64,000 bases of DNA from Anagrus nilaparvatae (taxonomy: Eukaryota > Arthropoda > Insecta > Hymenoptera > Mymaridae). The notes under the pieces were generated by a model. That model searched no databases and was not told where the DNA came from. It saw only the letters and a list, made by a program, of their open reading frames with translations. The translations under genes were made by a program, and so were the position numbers. The stretch is taken from positions 158,594 through 222,593 of the forward strand of contig JAKSXM010000050.1 of the NCBI GenBank assembly GCA_022575985.1, written 5' to 3'. Shown piece by piece: positions 23,796-34,005 of the stretch (its first letter is position 1; every line of letters begins with the position of its first letter).

Positions 23796-25118
23796 CTATA
23801 GGATATTGTTTATTAGATTATTATTAAGTAATTGGTTGAGAATGGAGTTTTGTAAGGGATTATAGGAGGGGATTTCTTTGGGATTAATTACATTGGTAGA
23901 ATTATTTGATTCTTGAGTTTCCATTCTACTGCTTGGAGATACCGTAGATTGGCTTGATGTTGGTTCTGAACTCGACTTGATTGGACTTTCAGGAGTTACG
24001 GCTGCTGCTGATGTTGTTTCGCTGCTGTTTTGACTTTCTACTGGGAGTGATGTAGATGAGTTCAGGTCTTCTTTATTTTGCTCTTTGAAATTAGCCATAT
24101 ATTTTTCTACATCAGCTAGATCATGAAGAGAATTGATTTCATGGACTTTAGCCCTATCCTTGTGTCTTACTAAAATTCTACCATTATCCGACCATATATA
24201 TTTGGCTTGCACGCTCTTAGCCCACTGTTTGGTTGTTTTGAGCAGTTTATAGGTTTCAGGTTCAAGGACCTCATTTATGAAAATTGGGGAATTACTTTTG
24301 GAGCCCTGTATGAGGTCTTTATTTTTTATGACTAGTCTTTGGCTCTTTTTCGCGTCTAGGATTTTCAGGCAATCGCTAGAGGAGTAGAAGGTCGCGATGA
24401 AAGTTGGAGGTCTGGGATCCTGGCCAGAGTTTGATTCCTTCTTGTCTAGAATTCTAATGTTTCTTATGTCGGCTTTCTTGATGCTTATTTGTAAAAGGTG
24501 GGCAATGGCAACAACAACTGTTTTGAGACAAGTATCAGGATCATTAGAGTTCTTGAAACCCGAAAATGAGAGTTCATTAATATTTTGTCTGTTGAGCTTT
24601 TTGATGTCTTTCTTCATTGTTTTGATGTCTTTGTTGATATAAGCTTGTTCCACGACTATTTTGGAATTTGATGAAGTTATGGATGAAATTTGACCAGTTA
24701 GGGAATCAATCTTGGCGAGAAGTTCGTTGTGTGTGGTTGCTGAAGTTTTCTTGAGGGATTTCAGTTCTTTTAATATGGCCATCTGAGTCTCGTGAGAGGA
24801 CAACTCGTTAATTTCTGAGTCGACTTCCGAGCTCTCGGAGTCATCATCGTCTTCTCTTGGTCTTTTAGAAGCTGATTTGGCACTACTGACAGAGTTAGAT
24901 CTTGAAGTCATGGCTGGAAATTTGATAGCAATCTCATCTTTGGTTAGACATTCAGCACAGATTTTGACAATAGCATTATTGTTTGACGTGTTAATTCTAT
25001 TTTTCAAACTACCACATCTAGAGTGCCAGGCGAATCCACAGGAGGAGCAACAGTAGACCTTTTTTGATTTATTTTGACAGAGAGCTTTGCATGATTGATT
25101 TTTATATGCATCAGGCAT
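23796..25118 (-). CDS. LINE ORF1: PHD-like zinc finger and coiled-coil nucleic-acid-binding protein
   Basis: 440 residues from ATG at 25118. Residues about 9-56 form a PHD-like Cys/His cluster (CQN..., CCSSCGFAWHSRCG, ICAEC). It is followed by a Ser/Asp/Glu-rich linker (EDDDDSESSEVDSE), a coiled coil (about 100-170, MAILKELKSLKK to MKKDIKKLNRQ) and a domain resembling the FP25K/LINE ORF1 C-terminal fold (IRNIRILDKK, PPTFIATF, SQRLVIKNK, INEVLEPETYKLL, SDNGRILVR). The tail is Ser/Thr-rich and low-complexity. Such ORF1 proteins coat the element RNA. The stop is TAG, and ORF2 continues in the same frame with no spacer. The relatively G+C-rich 25.3-25.5 kb segment upstream probably contains the internal promoter and 5' UTR. 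Confidence 0.85.
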   Translation of the reverse strand: MPDAYKNQSCKALCQNKSKKVYCCSSCGFAWHSRCGSLKNRINTSNNNAIVKICAECLTKDEIAIKFPAMTSRSNSVSSAKSASKRPREDDDDSESSEVDSEINELSSHETQMAILKELKSLKKTSATTHNELLAKIDSLTGQISSITSSNSKIVVEQAYINKDIKTMKKDIKKLNRQNINELSFSGFKNSNDPDTCLKTVVVAIAHLLQISIKKADIRNIRILDKKESNSGQDPRPPTFIATFYSSSDCLKILDAKKSQRLVIKNKDLIQGSKSNSPIFINEVLEPETYKLLKTTKQWAKSVQAKYIWSDNGRILVRHKDRAKVHEINSLHDLADVEKYMANFKEQNKEDLNSSTSLPVESQNSSETTSAAAVTPESPIKSSSEPTSSQSTVSPSSRMETQESNNSTNVINPKEIPSYNPLQNSILNQLLNNNLINNIL

Positions 25119-26200
25119 TTTGAGAACTTGTATGAAATTAGCTAAGAAATATATTTAAGAGTTGGAAAATTTAGGTGAGCAAAAGACAGTTTAAAATATT
25201 TGTAGTAGCTAATAGTGTGCAAGTAGTCTGATTAGGAGAATATTCTATTATTTATGAATATAAAATAATGTGATGTCTGTGTTTATATTTTAAATTTAAA
25301 ATGGTAGCTATTTGGTAGTGACATCTATGTTTGACGGCAGGAGGTTGATATTGAAGGCTTGGTTGGTAAGGAAGGTTGTTCAGTATTAGTTTGCTACTTT
25401 AGTGTGTTAGGTGGCGCAGAACTCAGAGCTGACTTGGATTGTGACTGACTGTGACTGTGACTTGCTCTGACTATGGCTATGACTGCTTATATGTTGCTTA
25501 TTACTAAAAAATGAAATACAAAAAGTAGCTATATGTATACTATATCCCAAATGAAGAATTCTAATAAAAGATGAAATAATGCTGTAGAAGAAATTAAATT
25601 GATCTCGTGTGATCCCTTCAATATTTAAAACCTTTGGATAATCTCTTTGATATTCCAATAAAACCTTGTAGACTACAGATTGCGAAATGTACAGGTTTCT
25701 CTTCGAGATGTGCTTGACAGAGATAGATATATAAACAAACTGCTGGTGGATGTCTGCGAATTGAGGTTAGAATAGCGAAAAAATTTTAGGTAGAAAATGA
25801 CTAGCCAGTTTAATATTTTGATACAAAAATTTATATCTCAATATGTACAGCTCGCCTTCCACCCTTTATTTTTACGAAATTTTAATCTCGTCAAAAGGTA
25901 TTATTGTAGAAAATTGCATGTAAAAAGAACCTTATAAATAAACAACTATATGGTACTTACGCATGCGTACTCTAATGAGCCATGTAATATTTTGAAGGAA
26001 ATCTTGAGGAAAATTATAGGGAGATTGGGTTTGGTGAAAATTAATAATTGAATCACTTGTTTAATTAAAATATAGTTAATTATTAAGATCACTGGTTTGA
26101 ATAAATTACATATAAATAAATAACTTTTAGAGTAGCGGACTGTATAAAAAATGAATGTTAATTAATAAACTGGCGTTTGAGAAAAGTAACTGAATTTAAG
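25119..26200. other. LINE 5' UTR and adjacent transposon interior
   Basis: The stretch 25320-25480 is unusually rich in G and T on the plus strand, with a TGACTGACTGTGACTGTGAC repeat, consistent with a LINE 5' UTR. The exact 5' end of the LINE is not identifiable. 25500-26200 is A+T-rich with no coding potential. Confidence 0.35.
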
Positions 26201-26470
26201 TTTCTTTTAATTTGACACACCGGGCAGTGTATGATTTGAATTGACTTACGAGCGCGACCGCGGACCACAGAATGAGAACGATTGATGCGCATGAATCGGT
26301 TTTATAGAACCGGTGAAAGTTTAACGTGAGAGAAGGGGCCCTAAAACGGGGGGCCGATAAATCAAATGATTACGATATCAAAGAAGTTAGAGTAAATGCG
26401 CGAATATTTGAAAAATATAAATAAAAATATGATTTTATAGCTATTGGCCGCAACATACCGCCCGCCTTGT
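26201..26470. other. G+C-rich non-coding block of unknown origin
   Basis: A sharp change in composition with cgagcgcgaccgcggacc, a G-rich run (acggggggccg) and ataccgcccgccttg. It looks like an LTR or promoter fragment, but no partner copy was found in the window. Confidence 0.25.
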
Positions 26471-26637
26471 TAAATCTTATTTGTTATATAAATCTTAGTG
26501 TTAGTTATAACAAAATAAGTTTGTGGAAAATGAAAAATGACTCGATACATTAATTGAAATTTGAACTGAATTTAACGCGTGATTCTATACAATGCAAATT
26601 TCAGTGGGAGAATAATCCTTTCAGTATTCTAATTTAT

Positions 26638-27010
26638 AATAATCTTTTCAGCATTCTAATTTTTTACAAAGCTTGCAAAATGTTTTGAAAAGCTGCTAAT
26701 CGATGGAAAGTAGTATTTAAATATATAAAAAACGTTACCCAACCTTAAGCAGCCAAAAAAATATTTTTAAATCGATTTTATGGGTAATAAACGTAAAAAA
26801 AATCCCCATTAAAATAACATAGCTTCATGTAATTTAAATGGAGCATTTTTTTACGTTTATTACCGGTAAAGCCGAGGGTAAAGCCGCTTTAGAAATATTT
26901 TTTTTAGCTACTTGAGGTTGGGTATCGTTTTTTATATGTTTAAATAGTACTTTCCATCGAATACCAGCTTTTCAAAACATTCTGCAAGCGCTGTAAAAAA
27001 TTAGAAAGCT
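26638..27010. repeat. Foldback inside the DNA transposon
   Basis: The left arm (about 26638-26815) contains TTTTGAAAAGCTG, CGATGGAAAGTA and GGGTAATAAACGTAAAAAAA. The right arm (about 26832-27010) contains TTTTTTACGTTTATTACC, TACTTTCCATCGA and CAGCTTTTCAAAACATT in inverted order. The arms are about 180 bp with small indels and the loop is about 15 bp. Confidence 0.7.
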
Positions 27011-27388
27011 GGAAAGTCAAAATTCCCATGTTATTTAAATGGGGAAATTCAGGTGCTTACAGGCAAGCTTTTTTGAAAAGTAAAAGCAAAACCTTTGGAG
27101 CTGGGGACTTTTTATGACCAAAAGTTCACGAAAAAACCCGGGAAGCCAAGTTTTTCTTAATACTGCAATTTTAGGTCCACTCTAATGTACATATACTATA
27201 CATCATTGAATAAAGGCTAAATTAAGGGCAAACTTGGACAAAAATCCTCCAGAAATGAACAATTGTGGAATGTGTTTGTTTTGGGCTAATTTGAAAAAAA
27301 TTTTAGGGCGCCGTAAGCCTATTTTTGGGGCGCCTGACTAAAAATTTTAAATCGCCCCCTCCAAAACCAATTTCTGGCTACACCCCTG

Positions 27389-29130
27389 CCCCGTGATTTT
27401 ACTAGAGTTAAGCACGTTTTGAGAAAATTTACCAGAATAACTTAAAAACTGATTTGTGTACGCATGTTTGTAAACAAAAATACGACATAACATTGAGGTA
27501 TTAAAAAAATTAAAAATGTGGGATTGGTAGTTTTTATTATTATTATTTTAATTCGTATTCATATATACTTTGATTTCTAATACGTTTGTTTCTAAGTTTT
27601 CGTAGATAACGGGAGAAAGGCCGAGAGGGCCCGAGCGCCTTCGGGCAGCTGTTGTTTTAGAAAGAAAGTAGTTCTCTTTCTAAATGACTAATATCGAAGG
27701 GAGAGGGCGATTTGACTGAATGCGTGTGTTCGGAGATGACTTTTATACGGAGTAGACGTGTGTACTGTTTTATGTATAATAATCAGGCGGGTTATTGTAA
27801 AAGATGTAATTGATGTGTGTATCTTATGCGCTTGGCGAAAAAGTGCATAAGATTGGAGTGCATTGGAGTGAATATACTTAATATGTAGTTCAATGTAGTT
27901 TTGGCATAATTGGTGTGATTGTGTGAGTATGCAGGAGTGTTTAACCTTTTTGTAATTTTTGTAATGAATAAATGTTGTATATATTTTTGTAAATTAAATT
28001 AAAAGATGTGTTTTTATTTAATAATTTCATTATACCCCAACCAGTAATTCTACAAAAATTAATTTTTATTTTTTAAAATTAAAGCTGACTTAATTTTTTA
28101 CATTTTTAATTTATTTATAATTAATAAAGACAATTAAATTTTTTCAAAATATTTTTCTCTGTCTTGTAACAACTGAATTGTCTCCTATAAGTTACTAATA
28201 TTTATAAATATTAATTAGAAGTTAATTAAACATATCGTTTTCTGCTAAGCAACCGTAGTTCCGTAATTCAAGTAGAGAGATCTGTATTATGTCGTAAAAT
28301 TAGTAAATTACCGTAGTTATTGCCGTGGTTGTTAAATTGTAGGTTAATTACGTAGGATAATTAAACCTATACCATCTAATTTAGCATTCTCGTGTCTTAA
28401 ATTTTCAAAAATCCTGCAATCTAATAGAAACGCTTCAAAAAAATTTTACATGCGCACTAAAATTCATCCCCAATTATCAAGTGGCTAAAATAATTTGTGT
28501 TTTTGGTCTCTTAAAGTCATTTTTAAGGTTTTATGTAAGCATTTTCCGATGAGATTTAATTAATGAGCGTCGCATTACACCAAAAAACTAGCAATAGTAC
28601 ACATTTTTCAGGAATACTGTTGTTGATTTCTTGATTGATTCACAAACGTTCAGCTTGCCTCTGAAATTTTATCTTAAAAATTAAAATTTTTTATGTTTGA
28701 AAATTGTGTTTCTTATAATCTTGAATTCTGTAAATTAAGTTATTTCAGGCATTGGAATAAGTCATTACGATTACGAAATAAGATTTTACATTTTATGCTA
28801 CACATAAATAGTTTAATTTGCATAGCCTATAATTCCAAATAATAATTAATAAGAATCTGTTATGAACTGTTTTGAATCTGCAACTTTTAAATTAAAATAT
28901 CCGGTAACAATTAGTATATCCAGTAATTTCTCAAAAATTTTTGACAGTCATTCAAGAAGGAAGAAATTTTTTCAGCTATATCAAGCTAAATAAAATTGAT
29001 TTACTTTTTGATAAAAATATTTATTACAAAAAATTCAAAACTAAGTAAAACTAGTAATAGTATACGTGATATAGCGTGATTAATTATTTTAGTTACATTT
29101 CCAGAAAAACAATTGCATAAAAAAAGATCG
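27389..29130. other. Non-coding, with an LTR-like G+C-rich block
   Basis: 27600-27760 is G+C-rich (gaaaggccgagagggcccga, gccttcgggcagctg). An AATAAATG poly-A-signal-like sequence follows at about 27966, and it ends near ATTATACCCC. This layout resembles part of a solo LTR but no terminal repeat was identified. 28040-29130 is A+T-rich with nothing recognisable. Confidence 0.3.
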
Positions 29131-30216
29131 TTAATTTCTCCTCCTTAGCCACTCCATTCAAACTCCCACTGTATGCAACCTTTGCCCGTGCTCGTGTGCT
29201 TTTTGCTCGTGCTCATGAGTTTGCGTGTGAGCCTAAAAAATGGGTCTCACATGATAAAATAAATAACTACAGATAGAATTAGCTATTCTGTGGCCCATTG
29301 CCCCTGATCAGAAAAAAAATGAGAACTCGCTGTACAGATTGATTCCCATGGATAAAAATTGGTCCAACAGGGTAAAGCAAAGAACAACTTAAAAAGTCAT
29401 CCATCCTGGGTCCTGAATAAAATTGTGAATAAAATTGAATTTCAAAATAAACATTAAATATTTTTTAGAATCTTGAATACCAAAAAAGGGAATTGAAAAA
29501 GTTACAGTAGGTCGTAACCTACGAAATTTATTTAATTGTATAATACTGTGTATAAATCTACTTTCAATCTAACAAACGAAATTTTTATAAGCTAATACCA
29601 AAATTAGAATCAAATTTTTACTTTAGTCCAAAAGCTTTATTTTACGATTATTATAGGCAGATTTAGTCAGATGTCGTCAGTTTTACTATTTATGATTTAT
29701 TTAGTACACAAAGAATAAAATTAAGCACCTTAAAATCAACTTTTGAAAGAGGAGTTTACCATAGCTCAGTAAGACTCTGGATGACTTATCAGTCATATTC
29801 GGTGATATTAATAATATTATGCGAGAACCATTTTATACCTCCAGAAAGCTTTTTTTACAATAAGGGATAAAGTTTTTTACCAGGATATCATTTTAGCCCT
29901 GTCCGGTCCAATATGACCTTTATTGGTGTCGGATATTAATTTCTTTATATAATTTTGACATGCGAATCCATTTATTTAATCCCAGTATCCATTTTTACGC
30001 CTAAAGTGTATTTTTGTACGTTGATTTTCTTTTAGCCCGATTGAATCTAATAGATAACTCTGTGGATGATTTTATTTGGTGGTATTATCATAGTTATCAC
30101 ATTTTTAACCTTCTGTCAATCATTTTCACTAACAAACACTAAATTTGGCACCAGGATTTTACTTTATCCGGATTGGGTCCAATCCAGATCTCTTGGTGGC
30201 TAAATTTACCAGATGT
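29131..30216 (+). repeat. Segmental duplication, copy A
   Basis: About 1.09 kb nearly identical by eye to 35891-36980 in direct orientation. Both start TTAATTTCTCCTCCTTAGCC and run to the region of GGTGGCTAAATTTACCAG. Differences are scattered substitutions and a few small indels. It has no credible coding sequence; ORFs inside it differ between the copies. Near its start a CGTGCTCATGAGTTTGCG phrase occurs. The duplication resumes beyond 33.2 kb (see 33255-33960). Confidence 0.85.
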
Positions 30217-30273
30217 AATTTGTTCTATCATGCAAGATCCATTTTTCCCATGGAGTCAATTTCTGGAGGTCGA

Positions 30274-30357
30274 TTTATATATACATCAGGATTTCATTTT
30301 GTCTCGATTGGTAATGGGCCCAATCGAGACAAAATGAAATCCTGTTGTATATATAAA
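30274..30357. ncRNA. Long near-perfect hairpin, pre-miRNA-like or MITE-derived
   Basis: Two 25-base arms, 30287-30311 and 30320-30344, are perfect inverted copies (outer part CAGGATTTCATTTT, inner part GTCTCGATTGG). The loop is 8 bases. Outside them, TTTATATATACAT pairs with TTGTATATATAAA with one mismatch, giving a stem of about 38 bp. Related single-arm phrases (aggatNtNatttta..ccNgattgg) occur nearby at about 29882 and 30155. Too perfect for a typical animal pre-miRNA; a MITE or siRNA hairpin is equally likely. Confidence 0.45.
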
Positions 30358-30881
30358 CATCTAGTATCTAATAATGAATTTTTTCCAAGCTCCAGTGAAA
30401 GCAGCTTCCCTTCCCATTCTGTTAGAGATGCACATGAGAAAAAAGGCTTTACCATCAAATGTGGGCCAAGTTAACAGGGAACAGGACTTTGAAACAGATC
30501 TTATTAGGTATACCGTCGAAATTTGTACCAGCCTTCCTAGTCTTTTACCCAAAACCGTCTAAACTATACTGATTAATATCATCATTGAAACCACATTAAC
30601 GCCCTCAGAGGAGTCAGATGTTGTTCAGCTTTCTATAAGAGAAACTCTACTTGGGAATCTTAGCTTGGGTTTAATTCTTAATTTTGCTTCAATAAAGTTA
30701 CGATCGCTTGATATATGTTAAGTTATTTTCTTCCAACATCAACAATCAGCTAATTACAGTCTGATAATTGGCTCTTTAAATCATCGTTAAATTAACGCTT
30801 ACAAATTAAAATTAGATTTATTAAATTAGGTATTTATTTATTTGTTTGATTTTTATCTAATCTAATTTTTTTTTCTTTCAG
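30358..30881. other. Non-coding upstream of the six-exon gene
   Basis: Overlapping ORFs on both strands at 30361-30562 are short and without recognisable motifs, and are treated as chance. The stretch ends in a T-rich acceptor tract (tttttttctttcag) before 30882. Confidence 0.4.
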
Positions 30882-32157
30882 CTCCTCAAAGTACAAAAAA
30901 TGACTGATTTGGAAGTCTTAGTTATTTATCCATGGGTTATAATCTTAAATCAAATTTATGAATTTAAGGTAAGAGTAATGATGATGATGATCAACTGATT
31001 CATAAACTCTAGAATAGAAATTATTTTAAGATGGCGTTTAATTAGGCTTGGTTTATTCAATCCGATAACAAGTTTTTTATTAACGTACATCTTCCTCTTT
31101 AATTAACGTCATTTATTCATATGATTTTTTTTTTTCGAAATTTATTTATTTATTGTTTTATTTATTTTAGTTGCTATTAGCAGAGATGCTTGCTAGAATT
31201 TATACATTTTTACATCCATTGGCAATTGTTATAAACAGTATTTATACAATGGAAGCGATGGAGGTAAATCTAAGAGTTTTTTAAAAATAGATAAAATTAT
31301 TTTGGTATGACTTTTAAAGTTTTCACTGTTATTTTTATTTTTTTATTTTTTTTTTTTTCAGACAGAGCATCCAGATAAAGATGATCATGCTAACAAAGAG
31401 CCTTATTGTGCAAACAACAAAGAAAAGAATAGTTACAAAAAATTAGAAATAACCAACTTAACCTTAAAATCGTATGGTTATATTTTTCTTAAAACAATTA
31501 AACTAAATTTTCATAAATATATCCTTTGTGATTTATTTTTTTGCAGTCTGATGCGCTTTATGGAAACTTACATATTAGAAATAACTCAGGATTTGAATAA
31601 TCAAGGTCAGGTCAATAATAAAGAAGATGACAAGGCAGACCCTTTGAAAGTAAGTAATTAGATATAGCAGCCACTGACGTGTTATATTTAACAATGCTCG
31701 TTTTACATTTTCAGAGTTCTATGAAATGGGCGAGAGCCTTGGAGAATAGAATAAAAATGAGCAAATTTATAAATAAATTAAAATGTTTGAAATACAGAGA
31801 AAATTTATTTAGCAACAAGTACGTAAGAGAAGTAACCAAATTAATCACAAAAATTATAACAGAAGATCTTTGTAAAAGGATAATTTATGAGAAAGATTTG
31901 AATAAAATACAGGAAGCTAACAAGGTATTTGTTTTTTACTTACAGGAATTTCGAGGAGTTTTTTGTATTTAATTTCAAGGGCTTATTTTAAAATTTATTT
32001 TTTTTCTGCTTCACAGCTTACAGAAATTTTGCTAAAGTACTTTAACTGGGCGGAAGGGTACGCATTGGAAGGCAAAGGAGGAACTGCCGAAGGTCGAGAG
32101 CTAGCAAAGGCAATTGTTGCCACAGTTTCAATACTAAATACAGTTGTGAACAAATAA
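30882..32157 (+). CDS. Six-exon gene of unknown function
   Basis: Exons join(30882..30968, 31171..31263, 31362..31471, 31547..31649, 31715..31924, 32017..32157). All splice phases agree (0, 0, 2, 0, 0) and every intron is GT...AG with a T-rich acceptor, which strongly supports a real gene. The product is about 240 residues from the ATG at 30900, or slightly longer with an upstream exon. The N-terminus is hydrophobic (LVIYPWVIIL, then LHPLAIVINSIY), possibly helical packing or membrane-associated. It is followed by an acidic/polar linker (HPDKDDHANKE, NNKEDDKADP), a basic helix-rich region (about 115-190) and a C-terminal NWAEGYALEGKGG segment. I do not recognise the family. It lies between the halves of duplication copy A and is absent from copy B. 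Confidence 0.65.
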
Positions 32158-33254
32158 AATTTCTTACAAAAGAACAATGGAATTAAATTAAAATTTTTTT
32201 GAAATTATTTTGTGAAACATGAAAATGTTATATATTTTTTATTATGAATTTTTTATTATGAATTTTTTATTTTTAGTATTTATTTTGAAATTAAAACTTT
32301 GGATAATAATAATTAATTAATTTGTTTATATTTTAACACCTCGACAGAATTATACACAATATCCTTTACACATACATAAATGTATATATTGTTTGTTTGA
32401 GTGCGTAGCATCAGGAAAGACGAAATCGATGAGCTCAAGTCACCCATTTTGCGATAATGTAATAAGTAGACAAATATCGCAAAGCTTACAAAGCTGAACC
32501 GCGAACCGTTTGGTGGTAATATAGTTTAAAAAATTTTTGGCCTTCTAATTTCATTTTTAAACAAAAATATTTGTACAAGGATTGACACGTCGTTGTATGA
32601 ACATACCAAATCTTGAAATCTTGAAATTATGTGGGATTAAGGCCTGCCTTATGTTTCGCTTTGCTTATCGTAGATTTATAAATGTTTATAGGCAATTTGT
32701 AGTAGTACTTTGTCATTTTTAGAAGACATTTTGTTTAAATTTAAATTAACTCTGTTTATTTACAGGGCATGGACTCAACTTATTGTCGCATTTCAGGAGT
32801 TAAATATTTCAGACACAGAACGATGGCCCCGTCTTGGATTTTCATTGACGCTGATTTTGGTGCCGCGCGGCGAAGAACGTGTTTATTTAATTATTTTAGA
32901 TTTTGGAAATCTCTTGTAGGGGGTTCGAACTTTGTCTCAAAGACCCGAAGTGAATGAAAATCTCTCACCGTCGCGTCGGTGAGACCACCTATCGTACACG
33001 CTTTTTGTTAAACTCCTATGATCAATCGATGACTCTTTTTCACCCTTTTATTTATATACCCTGTGTATTTTGGTAACCTGTTTTCAGTTTCTATAAATGC
33101 TAAGGCTTACAACAACAAAAAAAGGGGTAAGGCAAGGCTTTACATGGCCTTTGGTATGTTTTTATAATAGCTAGATTTCGCAGGATGTTTTAGATTTTTA
33201 CGAGAGACCCTGTTTCTTAGTTCACGTGGACTAAATAGGACTAAAGCTTCTGGT
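32158..33254. other. 3' flank, no gene recognised
   Basis: Two overlapping plus-strand ORFs at 32710-32957 lack motifs and conservation cues and are probably chance. A (T)n-ATTATGAATTTTT duplication occurs at about 32240-32270. Confidence 0.35.
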
Positions 33255-33960
33255 TTCCTTGTTGTAGAAACATTAGGGGTTATGCGTGTGTACAACAACG
33301 TGTAGCTTTTTATAATATACCACTTCCATCCCCAATTTGGTATTGGCGTTAAGCTTGACAGACGTTGTTCGTTTCAATTTAGACCTTTTTCTTTTTATTA
33401 TGTAATCTTTATATTATTTATAGCAAACGCGATCTCAGCGAGCATTTATTTTTCGTTAACTCATTCAAGTTTTAAAATTTAAAAATTCGACATAACAACA
33501 AGTAGACGAGGCTTGGCTCGCTGGCCTTAGATATAGATAAATTATTAGTTCAAAAATATTATTTAACATAAAAGGTTCAGAATTTTGGAAAACAAACAAA
33601 TTGAAGAAATAAAAGAAATTGACAGTTAAAATGATTCAACATTACTCCGTTATATATTTATTCTCTATAGAGCGAAATCACCCTATTTTGAGATATAGAA
33701 ATTATTATTGGTAAAAAAAATGACTGATTTAAAAATAAAAAAATAATATTCTCATGATATATATTTTATTTTGGATTACATCTCGGTGGTAAGTGGGACC
33801 CTTGGGAAACATAAATTTTTTATTATCATTATTATAGGATATGGTAAATTTTTATGTCCTAAACATTTTAAGTAAGTAAAGGATGTGAACGAGCGAGCCA
33901 GAATTTCGACCGTTAGATATTTCACCGCGCCGAATAGCCGCAAGGCAATTGAAAGGCAAT
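33255..33960 (+). repeat. Segmental duplication copy A, distal parts
   Basis: 33210-33480 (GGGGTTATGCG, ATATACCACTTCCATCCC, AGCTTGACAGACGTT) matches 37015-37230. 33783-33900 (AAGTGGGACCCT.GGGAAA, CCTAAACATTTTAAGTAAG, AAAGGATGTGA.CGAGC) matches 37255-37365. They occur in the same order and orientation as the proximal part of the duplication. Confidence 0.65.
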
Positions 33961-34005
33961 TGCAGTTACATGTCAAGTCACGAGACAAACATAGGGTTTG
34001 GTAAG
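33936..34005 (+). promoter_or_regulatory. Shared 5' module, copy 1 (truncated)
   Basis: Reads AGCCGCAAGGCAATTG, then GTCACGAGACAAACATAGGG and TTTGGTAAGG. The same order and spacing as copies 2-4, but it stops exactly where the inverted-repeat element at 34005 begins, so the GACGCGAGTC part is missing. Confidence 0.45.

Larger units (their letters stand above)
19845..27388. mobile_element. Inverted-repeat DNA transposon with CAGGGG termini, carrying a nested LINE
   Basis: The left end reads CAGGGGCGTAGCCAGG, with GGGGGCGATCGCCCCCTCC just inside. The right end, read on the minus strand, is CAGGGGTGTAGCCAG with GGAGGGGGCGATTT just inside. These ends resemble those of hAT-type elements by general knowledge. 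Flanks are C-rich, so no clean 8-bp target duplication can be read; CCCCG abuts both ends. Short internal phrases with GGCGCC also match between the ends. No transposase reading frame is left. About 5 kb in the middle is a LINE on the minus strand, and the right half contains its own foldback (26.6-27.0 kb). The element is therefore dead or non-autonomous and was a landing site for later insertion. Confidence 0.6.

Noticed and set aside
30145..30562. Overlapping ORFs around the hairpin
   Set aside because: They include palindromic sequence and duplicated non-coding DNA, and the reading frame is not kept in the second copy.
32925..32945. GGGGGTTCGAACTTT as a tRNA B box
   Set aside because: No matching A box or cloverleaf could be drawn around it.
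32710..32957. Two overlapping plus-strand ORFs
   Set aside because: Short, mutually out of frame, no motif, no splice context.
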